Shown here piece by piece: positions 27,176 through 36,900 of a stretch of 58,687 nt of DNA. Source of the stretch: Bacteroidales bacterium (lineage in GTDB: Bacteria > Bacteroidota > Bacteroidia > Bacteroidales > F082). The notes beneath the pieces are model-generated. The model was not told the origin of the DNA. It was given only the letters and a program-made list of their open reading frames with translations, and ran no database searches. The stretch spans positions 1 to 58,687 of the forward strand of contig JAEEQP010000024.1 in the NCBI GenBank assembly GCA_016285355.1, in the 5' to 3' direction. The translations under genes and the position numbers were made by a program. Within the stretch, counting starts at the first letter, position 1. Every line of letters starts with the position of its first letter.

Positions 27176-27200
27176 GGAGACGCGATAAATCGCGTCTCTA
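27176..27200. repeat. Palindromic intergenic repeat, family A (single hairpin)
   Basis: gagacgcgat (27177-27186) and atcgcgtctc (27189-27198) form a 10-bp perfect palindrome with a 2-base spacer. It lies between the convergent recR and 86-codon genes and overlaps the last bases of the latter. Confidence 0.75.
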
Positions 27201-27437
27201 CGGGGCAGGTTCCTCAAATAAATTCAATTGGTTCTCGGTCAGGTAAATATCTGTGGGCACCTCGTATTCATACGCCGTAATAAATCGTTCTATATTCCTC
27301 TTAATCAATTTAATAGGTGTAGTCTTTCGTGCTTTGCAATAATTCCGCAACGAACGATATTGACCCGACGATAATTTAAACGTAATCGCATGATACTTGT
27401 AATTGCGACGTTTCCTTTTTTTGTTTTGCTGACCCAT
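27198..27437 (-). CDS. Small highly basic conserved-looking protein
   Basis: About 79 residues from the ATG at 27435-27437 (MGQQNKKRKRRNYKYHAITFKLS); an in-frame GTG at 27456-27458 would add seven residues. The N-terminus is very basic (KKRKRRNYKYH), followed by SGQYRSLRNYCKARKTTPIKLIKRNIERFI, which reads as a helix-turn-helix or ribbon-helix-helix-like segment (beta strand AITFKL then two helices). The C-terminus is acidic (YLTENQLNLFEEPAP). Two 12-bp direct repeats lie in the promoter region. It is probably a small DNA-binding regulator, possibly autoregulated. No family name is recognised. Confidence 0.7.
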   Translation of the reverse strand: MGQQNKKRKRRNYKYHAITFKLSSGQYRSLRNYCKARKTTPIKLIKRNIERFITAYEYEVPTDIYLTENQLNLFEEPAP

Positions 27438-27471
27438 AACCTGCTGATTTGATGGCACGAAATAACAAAAT

Positions 27472-27500
27472 ATTATCGTAAAATCAAAATTATCGTAAAA
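27472..27500 (-). promoter_or_regulatory. Direct-repeat operator overlapping a promoter -7 box
   Basis: attatcgtaaaa occurs at 27472-27483 and 27489-27500, a 17-bp period. On the minus strand the upstream copy reads into TAATTTTG, a TAnnTTTG -7 box. Two half-sites bracketing a -7 box upstream of a small basic DNA-binding-like protein suggest an operator. Confidence 0.5.
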
Positions 27501-27554
27501 GTTTCCTTTTTTTGGACACTTTTTGAACGAATCTGAAAGCCGCTCACCACAACA

Positions 27555-27592
27555 AAAAAGCGAAGCATCAGTTAACCCGACGCTTCGCCTTT
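27555..27592 (-). terminator. Intrinsic terminator of the phosphoglucosamine mutase gene
   Basis: On the minus strand gcgaagc and gcttcgc (27582-27588 and 27560-27566) form a 7-bp stem with a 15-base loop, followed by a run of six T. It lies 26 bases past the stop of the gene ending at 27618. Confidence 0.7.
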
Positions 27593-27617
27593 CAGTGTTC
27601 GATGATTGAATCCAATA

Positions 27618-29000
27618 TCAAACCATCTTCTTCGCTTCTTCCAAAATCATGTTGGCAAAACGCTCGGCTTCAGCTTCGGTCTTGCCTTCGGAATAAATAC
27701 GGATGATGGGCTCGGTGTTCGACTTACGCAGATGCACCCAGCCTTCCTCAAAGTCAATCTTCACGCCGTCGATGGTCGTCACCTTCTCGTTCTTGAACTT
27801 CTCAGCGAACTTGGCCAAGATGCCATCCACGTCAGTAGAAGGTGTGAGTTGAATCTTGTTCTTCGACATCACATAGAGCGGATAGGTCTGCTTCAACTCG
27901 GAGCATTTCACCTTTTTCTCAGCGAGTTGTGTCAGGAATAAAGCCGTACCGACCAAGGCATCGCGGCCATAGTGCAATTCAGGATAAATGACCCCACCGT
28001 TGCCTTCGCCACCGATGACAGCACCGACTTCTTTCATCTTTTCAACCACATTCACCTCACCAACAGCAGCGGCAAAATACTGTTGTCCATGCTTTTGCGT
28101 CACATCACGTAAAGCTCGAGTTGAAGACAGATTACTTACGGTTGGGCCAGGAGTGTGTTTCAGGATGAAGTCGGCTACTGAGACCAAGGTGTATTCTTCA
28201 CCGAAAAGTTCACCATCTTCCTTGACGAAGACCAAACGGTCCACATCGGGGTCAACGACTACACCAAAGTCGCAACCTTGCTCCTTAACGTAACGGCAAA
28301 TATCGGTGAGGTTTTGGGCCAACGGTTCAGGCGTATGGGCAAACTTGCCTATAGGCTCGCAATTCAGTTCCAACACTTCTTTCACGCCAAGGGCGCGTAA
28401 CATCTTAGGAATGGCAATACCGCCCGTCGAGTTGACCGCATCCACTGCTACCTTGAAGTTGGCTTTGGCAATCACCTCCTTGTTGACCAAAGGCAATTGG
28501 CAAACCATTTCAACGTGTTTGTCCATCCAGCCGTCAATTTGCTGATAATTACCAATTTCCTCAATCGGGACGAAATCGAAATCATCTTTGGCGGCCACAT
28601 CAAGCAGCCAAGCACCTTCTGCGGCGGAGATGAACTCTCCCTTCTCGTTGAGGAGTTTCAAGGCATTCCATTGCGCAGGGTTATGGCTAGCAGTCAGGAT
28701 GATACCTGCATCAGCTTTCAAACCTGTAACGGCAATTTCTGTCGTAGGTGTAGTGCTCAGACCAATGTCAAGCACATCGGCGCCCATGGCTTGTAACGTT
28801 CCACAGACCACCTGATTGACAAGAAATCCCGAAAGTCGGGCATCACGACCAACGACAATTCTCGGACGTTTCACGCCACGATGTTGGACAAATTTGACAA
28901 ATGCAGCGGTGAATTTCACCATGTCAATTGGCGTGAGGTTGTCGCCCGGCTGGCCGCCAATGGTACCACGAATGCCGGATATGGATTTGATAAGTGTCAT
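27618..29000 (-). CDS. glmM: Phosphoglucosamine mutase
   Basis: Converts glucosamine 6-phosphate to glucosamine 1-phosphate for UDP-GlcNAc, peptidoglycan and LPS synthesis. A 460-residue alpha-D-phosphohexomutase: SISGIRGTIGG at residues 5-15, active-site Ser in LTASHNPAQWNALK near residue 103, metal loop DPDVDRL near 245, sugar loop GGEGNGGVIYP near 332, and phosphate loop RKSNTEPIIRIY near 425. SISGIRGTIG with TASHNPAQWNALK is characteristic of the Bacteroidetes GlmM-like branch. The terminator on its downstream side and the cytoplasmic character fit. Specificity rests on family resemblance. Confidence 0.88.
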   Translation of the reverse strand: MTLIKSISGIRGTIGGQPGDNLTPIDMVKFTAAFVKFVQHRGVKRPRIVVGRDARLSGFLVNQVVCGTLQAMGADVLDIGLSTTPTTEIAVTGLKADAGIILTASHNPAQWNALKLLNEKGEFISAAEGAWLLDVAAKDDFDFVPIEEIGNYQQIDGWMDKHVEMVCQLPLVNKEVIAKANFKVAVDAVNSTGGIAIPKMLRALGVKEVLELNCEPIGKFAHTPEPLAQNLTDICRYVKEQGCDFGVVVDPDVDRLVFVKEDGELFGEEYTLVSVADFILKHTPGPTVSNLSSTRALRDVTQKHGQQYFAAAVGEVNVVEKMKEVGAVIGGEGNGGVIYPELHYGRDALVGTALFLTQLAEKKVKCSELKQTYPLYVMSKNKIQLTPSTDVDGILAKFAEKFKNEKVTTIDGVKIDFEEGWVHLRKSNTEPIIRIYSEGKTEAEAERFANMILEEAKKMV

Positions 29001-29013
29001 AATAACGCTGTTT

Positions 29014-30123
29014 TTATTGTTTGTTTATTGAAAAATCTAAGATGATGGGATAATGGTCGGATAACTTTTGGCGATAACGATTGAAGCGCAATGGCATCAC
29101 TTTGTCATTCACCCAAAAATAGTCTATTCTAAGCAAAGGCAAATCACCAGAATACGTAGGCTTTATACCATGTCCTACTGAAGAGAAAGCATCAGAATAG
29201 CCAGCTTTTTGAATCCGTCTGCAAGTGTAAGATAAAGGGGTGTCGTTGAAGTCGCCGCAAAGGATTACAGGCAAATCAACTTCAGGAATGCCTTGCAACA
29301 TTTCTTTGACCTCATCACTTCTTAAAATATAGCCTCTTTGCAATTTATGGTACACTGATCTTCCAACCGTATCAAACGATTGTTGGTTCTCAGGCGTACT
29401 CGTCAATACATCAATTTCACTTCTGGTAATCATATTTGAAACAAGATGAATATTAGCCAAATAGAACTTCCCCTTAGCACCTGCATCCACTTCAACCAAA
29501 ACGCCGTAAGTCTCTTCATTACTGAAACCTCCACCAGTAGTGACTTTCTCAATAGGGTATTTTGAGAAAATCACATTACCACCATAGTTGCTTTTTTTAT
29601 TATAATAAACATACGGCATGCCTATGCTATCGGAAAACATAGCTATACATTGATTCCTTGTGACGCGGCGGTTATATCCAGCAAACTCTTGACAACATAA
29701 CAAATCAGGAGACTGCTCTCGCACTATTTTAAACACTTTACTGGCAGTTGTCTCACTATCCGTTTCCCTATCAACATTATGGAACATATAAAGGTTATAG
29801 GACATCACCCGAATGCCTTCTTCATTTTCAATTTTTTTCCCGAAAGAATAGGATTTGTTGATGCCTGGAATAGCGACCAACAATGCTATGAGCGAAATCC
29901 ATGCCTTACGCGACCAAAGCAACAACAATGCAAAGAAAACCAAGACATTAAAAAGCAGTATTACCCAGAAAGTAAGACCGAAAAAGGGAATCCATCCAAA
30001 ATGCTTTGGATCGATATGGGGGCAAATCACACTTAACGTCATGGCAATCAGTCCGATGACTGCCAAAATCGTCAGAATGAAGACCAAAACCTTCCCGAAA
30101 AAGCCTCTTTCTCTTCTTTCCAT
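29014..30123 (-). CDS. Endonuclease/exonuclease/phosphatase family membrane protein
   Basis: A 369-residue protein: three N-terminal membrane helices (residues about 8-95), then an EEP-superfamily hydrolase domain. Motifs are VMSYNLYMFHN near residue 103 (Asn), LLCCQEFAGY near 141 (Glu), ILCGDFNDTPLS near 292 (Asp, Asn) and LSDHYPIILDF near 355 (Asp-His pair). The active residues for metal-dependent phosphoester cleavage all look intact. It follows the rhomboid gene by one base, in an operon with mutL. The membrane-anchored EEP proteins of Bacteroidetes have no settled substrate. Confidence 0.87.
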   Translation of the reverse strand: MERRERGFFGKVLVFILTILAVIGLIAMTLSVICPHIDPKHFGWIPFFGLTFWVILLFNVLVFFALLLLWSRKAWISLIALLVAIPGINKSYSFGKKIENEEGIRVMSYNLYMFHNVDRETDSETTASKVFKIVREQSPDLLCCQEFAGYNRRVTRNQCIAMFSDSIGMPYVYYNKKSNYGGNVIFSKYPIEKVTTGGGFSNEETYGVLVEVDAGAKGKFYLANIHLVSNMITRSEIDVLTSTPENQQSFDTVGRSVYHKLQRGYILRSDEVKEMLQGIPEVDLPVILCGDFNDTPLSYTCRRIQKAGYSDAFSSVGHGIKPTYSGDLPLLRIDYFWVNDKVMPLRFNRYRQKLSDHYPIILDFSINKQ

Positions 30124-30124
30124 T

Positions 30125-31051
30125 TCATTTGCTGTTTTTGAACAAAAACTCTTTTTCCTCCTGTGTCAAACTTCCATAGCCGTTTTTGGCCACCTTGTCG
30201 AGGATGGCATCCATATCACGCTCTTTCTGAGCCCGTTGCCGATTGTACTCTTCATCCGAACGCGGCACATTACGTTCTTCTTTGACTTCCTCGTAACGAG
30301 TGTATTTCAAGTTTGACTTTTGTTTCCACGATTGAAAGACATCCTTCAACTTCCTGAAATCCTTGTTTGGGCCTGCTGGATTCTTCTTCCAATATAAAAT
30401 CAGCAGCAAACCGAACAACATGCCGCCAAGATGGGCAAAATGCGCCACATTGTCGACCCCGGTAAGTCCAGTTATCAATTCAATCACAGCGTAACCGATG
30501 ACAAACCACTTCGCCTTGATAGGAATCAGAAAGTAGAAGTAAATCATCGAGTTAGGGAACATCATGCCAAAGGCAAGCAATAAGCCGTAAATGGCTCCAG
30601 ACGCTCCCACAGTGGTCATCATGTTCAGGTAAGTATCCATAGTAACAATATGGCCACCCAAATTCACGGTACTATATTGGGCCAAACTATTGGCATATTG
30701 GATATATTGCACCAACTCCTGACACAATCCCGCGCCGATGCCGCACACCATGTAGAACAACAGGAAACGCTTTGAGCCCCAAAGGTTTTCAAGCGTGTTA
30801 CCAAACATCCACAAGGCGAACATATTGAAAAACAGATGTCCAAAATTGCCATGCATGAACATGTAGGTGATAATCTGGTATATCCGAAAATCACTGGCCT
30901 TAAAAAAATGTAACCCCAGTATGTCGGTCAAGTCGATGTTAAAACGCGTGAAAGTGATGGTCGCCAGATACATCAACACGTTGATAATCAACAGATGCTT
31001 TACTACTGTCGGCAGCACCTTGAATCCCGTTGGGCTGAATTGCTGACTCAT
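30125..31051 (-). CDS. Rhomboid family intramembrane serine protease
   Basis: A 308-residue protein with six or more membrane helices and a hydrophilic C-terminal tail of about 80 residues rich in Lys/Arg/Glu. Signature elements are HGNFGHLFFNMFALWMFG near residue 64 (HxxxN of TM2), GASGAIYGLLLAFG near 150 (catalytic Ser in GxSG) and HFAHLGGMLFG near 207 (catalytic His). It cuts membrane proteins within or next to their helices. The start overlaps the mutL stop by 4 bases, so translation is coupled. Substrates are unknown. Confidence 0.92.
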   Translation of the reverse strand: MSQQFSPTGFKVLPTVVKHLLIINVLMYLATITFTRFNIDLTDILGLHFFKASDFRIYQIITYMFMHGNFGHLFFNMFALWMFGNTLENLWGSKRFLLFYMVCGIGAGLCQELVQYIQYANSLAQYSTVNLGGHIVTMDTYLNMMTTVGASGAIYGLLLAFGMMFPNSMIYFYFLIPIKAKWFVIGYAVIELITGLTGVDNVAHFAHLGGMLFGLLLILYWKKNPAGPNKDFRKLKDVFQSWKQKSNLKYTRYEEVKEERNVPRSDEEYNRQRAQKERDMDAILDKVAKNGYGSLTQEEKEFLFKNSK

Positions 31052-32859
31052 TTAAACAAATCCTCCATATTTAATATCACATAAATCTTTTTTCCGTTCG
31101 GTGCGACTTCGGCTACATTGCAGGCAAACAACTGGTCTACAAGGTTTTGCATTTCCATTTCCGAAAGCCGCGTCTGTGGCTTTATGGCCAATTGTACCGC
31201 CATGGTCTTGGCCAAATTCAATTTCCTATCCAACTGCAAGTCGGTAGTGTTTGTTTTATAGTTTTCCAAAATCTTCTCCAATAAATCCACCGCATCGCAA
31301 CCTGCCGCGTCCGACGGCGTACCGTTAATCATAAAGGTGGTCGGATTGGCCTGTTCCAAAACAAAACCAAGGTTTTCCAGTTCGGGCAACATCTCTTTCA
31401 GCAGTGAGGCATCGTTCACATTGAGCGACAACGCCTGCGGAAACAGTTCCTGTTGCGACACACCGCTATGGTTCTCCAACTCCTTCATGAACTTCTCGAA
31501 AAGCACCCGGGAATGCGCCAAATGCTGGTCAATGACCAACATGCCCGACTTTATCGCGGTGACAATATAGGATTGATTTACTTGCAGATACTGATTATTG
31601 GGCTTGGTCTCTTCCTTCGTTTCAAAGCTCTCGTTGGGCAAATCTGTCCGTTCACCATAGAGTATGCGCCAGTCGCCCGGATGCGTATTGTTTTCCTTGT
31701 GGAATGAATTGTCCCAATGCGTTTCTCTCGGCGTGCTCTCTTTCCTGAAAGGATTGAAATTCGGGTCAAGCGGAATATTGGGAATGGCCAAAGGGTTCGA
31801 CATGCCGATGGCCGCACCAAAGTCGTTGTTCAAATCAGACGACTCGTCAAAATCAATCATCGGGGAAAGGTTATGCTGACCGATAGCCTTGCGAACAGCA
31901 GCATGAAGGATAGCATACACCAGTTTGACATCCAAGAAGTTGACTTCTGTTTTTGTCGGATGAATATTGATGTCAATGTCGGAAGGATCAACTTCGATAT
32001 TAAGGAAATAGCCTGGAAAACTGTCTTTTGGAATCATTTCCAAATAGGCATTCTCGATGGCATGATGCAGATATGCATGCTTGATAAAACGCTTGTTCAC
32101 AAAGAAATACTGCTCTCCTCGGGTTTTCTTGGCAAACTCAGCCTTGACAATGTAGCCGTCGATTCGTACCCTCTCGGCTTCCTGACGGACAGGCAGCAGT
32201 TTCTCCTCGTAATTGCTCCCAAACAAACCCATGATGCGTTGCTTGAGGTTGCCAGGATATAGGTGATAGACTTCCTTTCCGTCGCTGGTAAGCGTGAAAC
32301 CGATTTCAGGGTTCATCAGTGAGACACGAGTAAACTCTTCCACAATATGCCGCATCTCCGCCTGTGTCGACTTCAGGAAGTTGCGTCGTGCAGGAACATT
32401 GAAAAACAGGTTCTTAACCGTAAATGAGGTACCTGGCTGCATGGGGACAAGGCTCTGTTCCTTGACCACGGAGCCTTCGTTGATAATCTTGGTGCCCACC
32501 TCATCTTCCTTGCGACGCGTCTTTAACTCCACCTGAGCGATGGCGGCAATGCTGGCCAAAGCCTCGCCACGGAAACCCATCGTACGGATGGCAAACAAAT
32601 CCTCCGCCTTGCTGATTTTGGAGGTGGCATGACGTTCAAAGCAAAGTCGGGCATCAGTTTCGGACATGCCGCAGCCATTGTCGACAACCATAATCATCGA
32701 CTTGCCAGCGTCTTTCACCACCAAATCAATCTGAGTGGCACCCGCATCCAAAGCGTTCTCCATCAGCTCTTTCACAGCCGATGCAGGTCTTTGAATCACC
32801 TCGCCTGCCGCTATTTGGTTGGCTACGCTGTCAGGCAGCAACTTGATGATGTCCAGCAT
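31048..32859 (-). CDS. mutL: DNA mismatch repair protein MutL
   Basis: A 603-residue GHKL ATPase coupling MutS to downstream repair. N-terminal motifs: LPDSVANQIAAGEVIQRPASAVKELMENALDAGAT (residues 7-42), DNGCGM near 61 and RTMGFRGEALASIA near 93. A linker of about 100 polar residues joins the C-terminal dimer domain. There the endonuclease motif of most non-MutH MutLs (DQHAxxExxxxE) appears as DQHLAHSRVLFE near residue 447, lacking the first Glu, and the final motif reads ACNVAEVAPNGKK without the usual CPHGRP form. It is the first gene of an operon with the rhomboid and EEP genes. Its 3-base gap from the upstream 102-codon gene suggests that gene is also included. Confidence 0.94.
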   Translation of the reverse strand: MLDIIKLLPDSVANQIAAGEVIQRPASAVKELMENALDAGATQIDLVVKDAGKSMIMVVDNGCGMSETDARLCFERHATSKISKAEDLFAIRTMGFRGEALASIAAIAQVELKTRRKEDEVGTKIINEGSVVKEQSLVPMQPGTSFTVKNLFFNVPARRNFLKSTQAEMRHIVEEFTRVSLMNPEIGFTLTSDGKEVYHLYPGNLKQRIMGLFGSNYEEKLLPVRQEAERVRIDGYIVKAEFAKKTRGEQYFFVNKRFIKHAYLHHAIENAYLEMIPKDSFPGYFLNIEVDPSDIDINIHPTKTEVNFLDVKLVYAILHAAVRKAIGQHNLSPMIDFDESSDLNNDFGAAIGMSNPLAIPNIPLDPNFNPFRKESTPRETHWDNSFHKENNTHPGDWRILYGERTDLPNESFETKEETKPNNQYLQVNQSYIVTAIKSGMLVIDQHLAHSRVLFEKFMKELENHSGVSQQELFPQALSLNVNDASLLKEMLPELENLGFVLEQANPTTFMINGTPSDAAGCDAVDLLEKILENYKTNTTDLQLDRKLNLAKTMAVQLAIKPQTRLSEMEMQNLVDQLFACNVAEVAPNGKKIYVILNMEDLFK

Positions 32860-32862
32860 ATC

Positions 32863-33171
32863 TTATTTTCCCATCAGTCCGCCAACAATGTTGTTCAACA
32901 CGGGCGTACAGAAAATGAAATAGAAAACGAAAAGGATGAAAACGCCTAACACGATTCTGCGAATCAGCTTGTTGCGTTGTTCCTCCTTGCTTTCTTCATT
33001 CTTATTAACACCCCACTTCTGTCGCATCTGAATGCGGAGTTGCTCCTCATGCGTCAGTTTGGAATCGAGGCCTGCGGCAGCCTTTTTCTCTTCCCAAGCC
33101 TGCTGTTCAGGGTCAAAATAGCGTGGTATATAGTTGAATTTCTTTGGATTATGTTTATAAAAGAATGCCAT
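32863..33171 (-). CDS. Small membrane-anchored protein upstream of mutL
   Basis: A 102-residue protein: a charged N-terminal region with FNYIPRYFDPEQQAWEEKKAAAG and LTHEEQLRIQMRQKWG, then one C-terminal membrane helix (RRIVLGVFILFVFYFIFCTPVL, about residues 71-92). With no signal peptide it should be tail-anchored with the N-terminus in the cytoplasm. It is 3 bases upstream of mutL and probably co-transcribed. I recognise it only as a type of small protein common in Bacteroidetes genomes beside mutL. No function can be given. Confidence 0.75.
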   Translation of the reverse strand: MAFFYKHNPKKFNYIPRYFDPEQQAWEEKKAAAGLDSKLTHEEQLRIQMRQKWGVNKNEESKEEQRNKLIRRIVLGVFILFVFYFIFCTPVLNNIVGGLMGK

Positions 33172-33214
33172 AGTCGTACAATTAGAACTTGCAAAAATAC
33201 CAAAAAATCATCAA

Positions 33215-33595
33215 TTACAATATGTTGTAATCACGATACTCACCATCCTCCTCGCCTGAAGTATCCAATTCATCCCCGGTAACACCTTGATCGCAATCCA
33301 ATGCCGCCCATTTTCCGTTCCAGGCTGCTGTAAGTTGGTCAAGCATGTCGCCCAACCTGTTGATTTCGAAATCGGATATCACGGCTTCCTGCTTGTAATT
33401 ATCCAAATCGGAACGCAAGCCAAGAATACCGAAATTCATCATCTGAAGTTCGTCACAATCTGTTATCGCATTGATTTTATTCTCGATGGAAAGGATTTCT
33501 TCCTCCATAGCCTTGAACTGCTTCGAGTAGCTCGTACACGAACAAAATGCCAAGGCCAGTATCGACAGCATTGCAAATATTGAAAATCTGTTCAT
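33215..33595 (-). CDS. Small lipoprotein of unknown function
   Basis: The ATG at 33593-33595 (MNRFSIFAMLSILALAFCSC) gives 126 residues with a lipobox ending in Cys at 18 or 20. The frame continues upstream, but that extension covers the probable promoter. The mature part is mostly helical (YSKQFKAMEEEILSIENKINAITD) with a DELQMMNFGILGLRSDLDNYKQEAVISDFEINRLGDMLDQL segment and an acidic end rich in Asp and Glu. A minus-strand TATTTTTG at 33617-33624 sits just upstream of the chosen start. No family is recognised. Confidence 0.65.
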   Translation of the reverse strand: MNRFSIFAMLSILALAFCSCTSYSKQFKAMEEEILSIENKINAITDCDELQMMNFGILGLRSDLDNYKQEAVISDFEINRLGDMLDQLTAAWNGKWAALDCDQGVTGDELDTSGEEDGEYRDYNIL

Positions 33596-33803
33596 GATAT
33601 AGTTGTTTTCGGGCTTCAAAAATAAGGAAAAAATCGACATCCAGCCATAAAAGCAAATATTTCCCATAATTATATAATAAGGTGTGCGGCAAAGACAGGC
33701 AATATTAGTCTTTCAATTTTATCATTTTCAAGTATTTATAAGATATAAACAACGACCGTTGATTTCTTTTCTGCAATTATGGAAAATGTTTTTCATCGTT
33801 TGG

Positions 33804-33834
33804 TTTGGCATTTCGTCGGAATACCTTATTTTTG
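33804..33834 (+). promoter_or_regulatory. Promoter of the first Oar-like receptor gene
   Basis: TTTG (33804-33807), 19 bases, then TATTTTTG (33827-33834) is a perfect Bacteroidota primary-sigma promoter. The implied leader to the ATG at 33923 is about 80 bases. It shows that the longer open frame starting at 33779 is not coding. The whole gap 33596-33922 is A/T rich and otherwise holds only the divergent candidate -7 box at 33617-33624. Confidence 0.75.
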
Positions 33835-33922
33835 CGCGGTCAATTGGTATAGACAAAATGGAAACGACACCAGATTTTACCGAATACAATCAACTCAATT
33901 ATTAACATTAAATCATTATTGT

Positions 33923-36900
33923 ATGAAAAAGTTATTTACTTTTTTCGTGGCTATGATTGCCTCCATTAGCTTGATGGCCCAGGTGACCACTTCGAGCATT
34001 AGTGGAAAAATCACGGACAGCAACAAAGCAAGCCTTCCGGGTGCTACCGTTGTTGCCACACACACACCTTCAGGCGCACAGTATTATGCTGTAGCTGATG
34101 CAAACGGTGCCTACCGTCTGCTCAACATTCGTCCTGGTGGTCCTTACACCCTCGAGGTCCGCATGGTCGGTTTCCAGACCGTCAGACAAGAAGGTGTCAC
34201 TGCCACTTTGGGTGAAACCAAAATCCTGAATGTGCGCATGAACGAAGAGTCCATCGGCTTGGGTGAAGTCACCATTTCGGCCGAGGCCATCTCCAATGGC
34301 ATGGACAGTGACCGTGCCGGTGCCACTACCGCCATCAACATGGAAAAGGTATCAACTCTGCCCACCGTCACTCGTAACTTGAACGACGTGCTGTCTCTGA
34401 CACCGCAGGCTGCATCCAACACTAGCGGTCTTGCAATCGGTGGTGGCAACTATCGTGGTTCTTACGTCACTGTCGATGGTGCTGCGTTCAACAACGCGTT
34501 TGGTATCGGACAAAACCTCCCTGCCAACGGTAGCCCCATCTCATTGGATGCTCTTGAGGCTATGACCATCAACATCACTCCTTTCGACGTACGTCAGAGC
34601 GGCTTCACAGGCAGTGCCATCAACGCCATCACCAAGAGCGGTACCAACGATTGGCATGCCACCGTTTACGACTTCTTCACAAACAACGATTTCAAAGGCT
34701 ATAAGGTGTATGACAATGAAGTGAACAACACCTATTCATTGAGCAACACTACTGGTTTCAGTGTTGGCGGCCCCATCGTGAAGGACAAGTTGTTCTTCTT
34801 CGTTAACGGCGAATACTCTCTGGATGACGTGGCAGGTTCAACCAATATCGCTCGTACCGATGCTTCACAAGAATTCGGCAACAGCGTAGCCTACAACCGT
34901 CCTTTGGAATCTCAGATGGATGAAATCAAAAGCTTCTTGATCAACAAATTCAACTATGACCCAGGCCGTTACCAGAACTATTCGCTTTCCACTCCCGATT
35001 ACAAGGCTCTTGCCCGTTTGGATTGGAACATCAACGAAAAGAACAGCTTGGCTTTGCGTTTCAGCTACACACACAATTACGGTTCCAATTCGCCTTCTTC
35101 ATCAATGAAACCTCTCAGCGGAAACGATGTAAAGTATACGGTGAATGGTGTTGACTACCAATTCAACAGAAATTCAGGAGGGCGCCAATCCGCTTTTGCA
35201 ATGCCTTTTGAAAGTGCCCGTTACTTCCAAGAGCAGAACTTCATGACGGCAGCTGCTGAATTAAACACCCGAGTATCAAACAGAGCCAACAACATGTTCC
35301 GTGTCACATGGTCACATCAGTATGAGCCCCGCAGCTATGTGGGCAGCTTCTTCCCCACCGTTGACATCATGAGTGATGACAACAGCGGTCAAGGCTTTGC
35401 CGGAACTGACAATACCGCTATTCTTACCACTTTCGGTGTCGACCCCTTTACCTATGGCAACCTCAGGGACGTTCAAACTGTCGTTGGAACTGATGAATTC
35501 TCATGGTCCAACGGCATGCACAGTTTTACGAGCGGATTGCAGTACGAATGGAACCGCACCAAGAACGGCTTCATGCAAGGCGGTGCTGGTTGGTATCTCT
35601 ACAATTCATGGCAGGATTTTGTTGATGATGTGGAAAATCCTGAAAATGCTGCTGGGCCAGCTCTGTATATGATCACACATCCGAACAACAACAGTCTGAC
35701 CCAAGAGTTCCCATCATTCGACTATGCCCAAGCTTCAGCATACTTCCAAGATGAAATGAGCCTCAGCGAATATTTCAAACTGACCGCTGGCCTGCGCCTC
35801 GAAATGCCATTCCTGAATAATCCCAACAACAATTTCAACAAGGATTTCGCTGATGTAGCTGCCGCCAACCCTAATTCTTCTTTTGCTGGTCTCAGCACCT
35901 CCGACCTACCAAGCAACAGTATCAGCATCGCTAACTTCTCGCCACGTTTAGGTTTCAACTGGGACATTCTCAAAGACAGGAGCCTTATTCTTCGCGGCGG
36001 TAGTGGCCTTTTCACTGGACGTATTCCCTTCGTGTGGATTGTATCCGCCATGGGTAACTCCAATGTGCTCCAATACCAGTATATCGCCAACCCGTCAACT
36101 GGTGCTGCTCCGATTCACTTCCACAACACCATCGACGGTCAGCTGAACGAACTCTATGCTGGCAACGCTTTCACCCAGCAAGACCTTGCTGCTCCTACTG
36201 GCTCCACCATCATTTCTAAAGACCTCAAGATGCCCTCGGCATGGAAGAGTTCTTTAGGCTTGGATGCCACTCTGCCTGGCGATATCAAGGGAACCGTTGA
36301 AGGTATCTACAGCTACAACTTCAATGAAGTCTATGCAACCACACTCGGCATCAAGAAAGACGGAGAAATCCAACTTCCCGGCGAGCCTGATGCTCGTGAG
36401 ACCTGGATTTCAGAAGGCATCAAGAACAAGAGTGGTGGTAAGATGAACGGATATTACCTGAAAAATGAATCTAACCTGCACGGTTATTACTATTCGGTGA
36501 CCGCTCAATTGTCGAAGGAATTCAACAACGGTCTTTCTTTAATGGGTGCTTACACCTATAGCAATGCCAAATCACTCAGCGACGGTGCCGGCGACCAAAT
36601 CAGCGAATTTGGAACAATCAACAACGTGAACGGAGCCAACACTCCTGAACTTGGCTACGCCAACTATGTGGCCCCTCACCGCGTGCTCGCCAACATCAGT
36701 TACAATATCAAGGAGGGTAAGAACCTTGCCACCAACATCGGTCTGTTCTATGAAGGATTTAATATTGGTTTCATGGGCTATTATTCCTATTCAAGAGTGT
36801 CTTATCTGATGAACGACGTGAGCGGAACGGGTGCAAGCCAATTAATTTACATCCCCACGAAAGACCAGCTTCAGAATATGCCTTTTGCTGATGTGTTGGA

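Noticed and set aside
33779..33922. Upstream 48-codon extension of the first Oar-like receptor
   Set aside because: It contains the promoter and would place the signal peptide internally.
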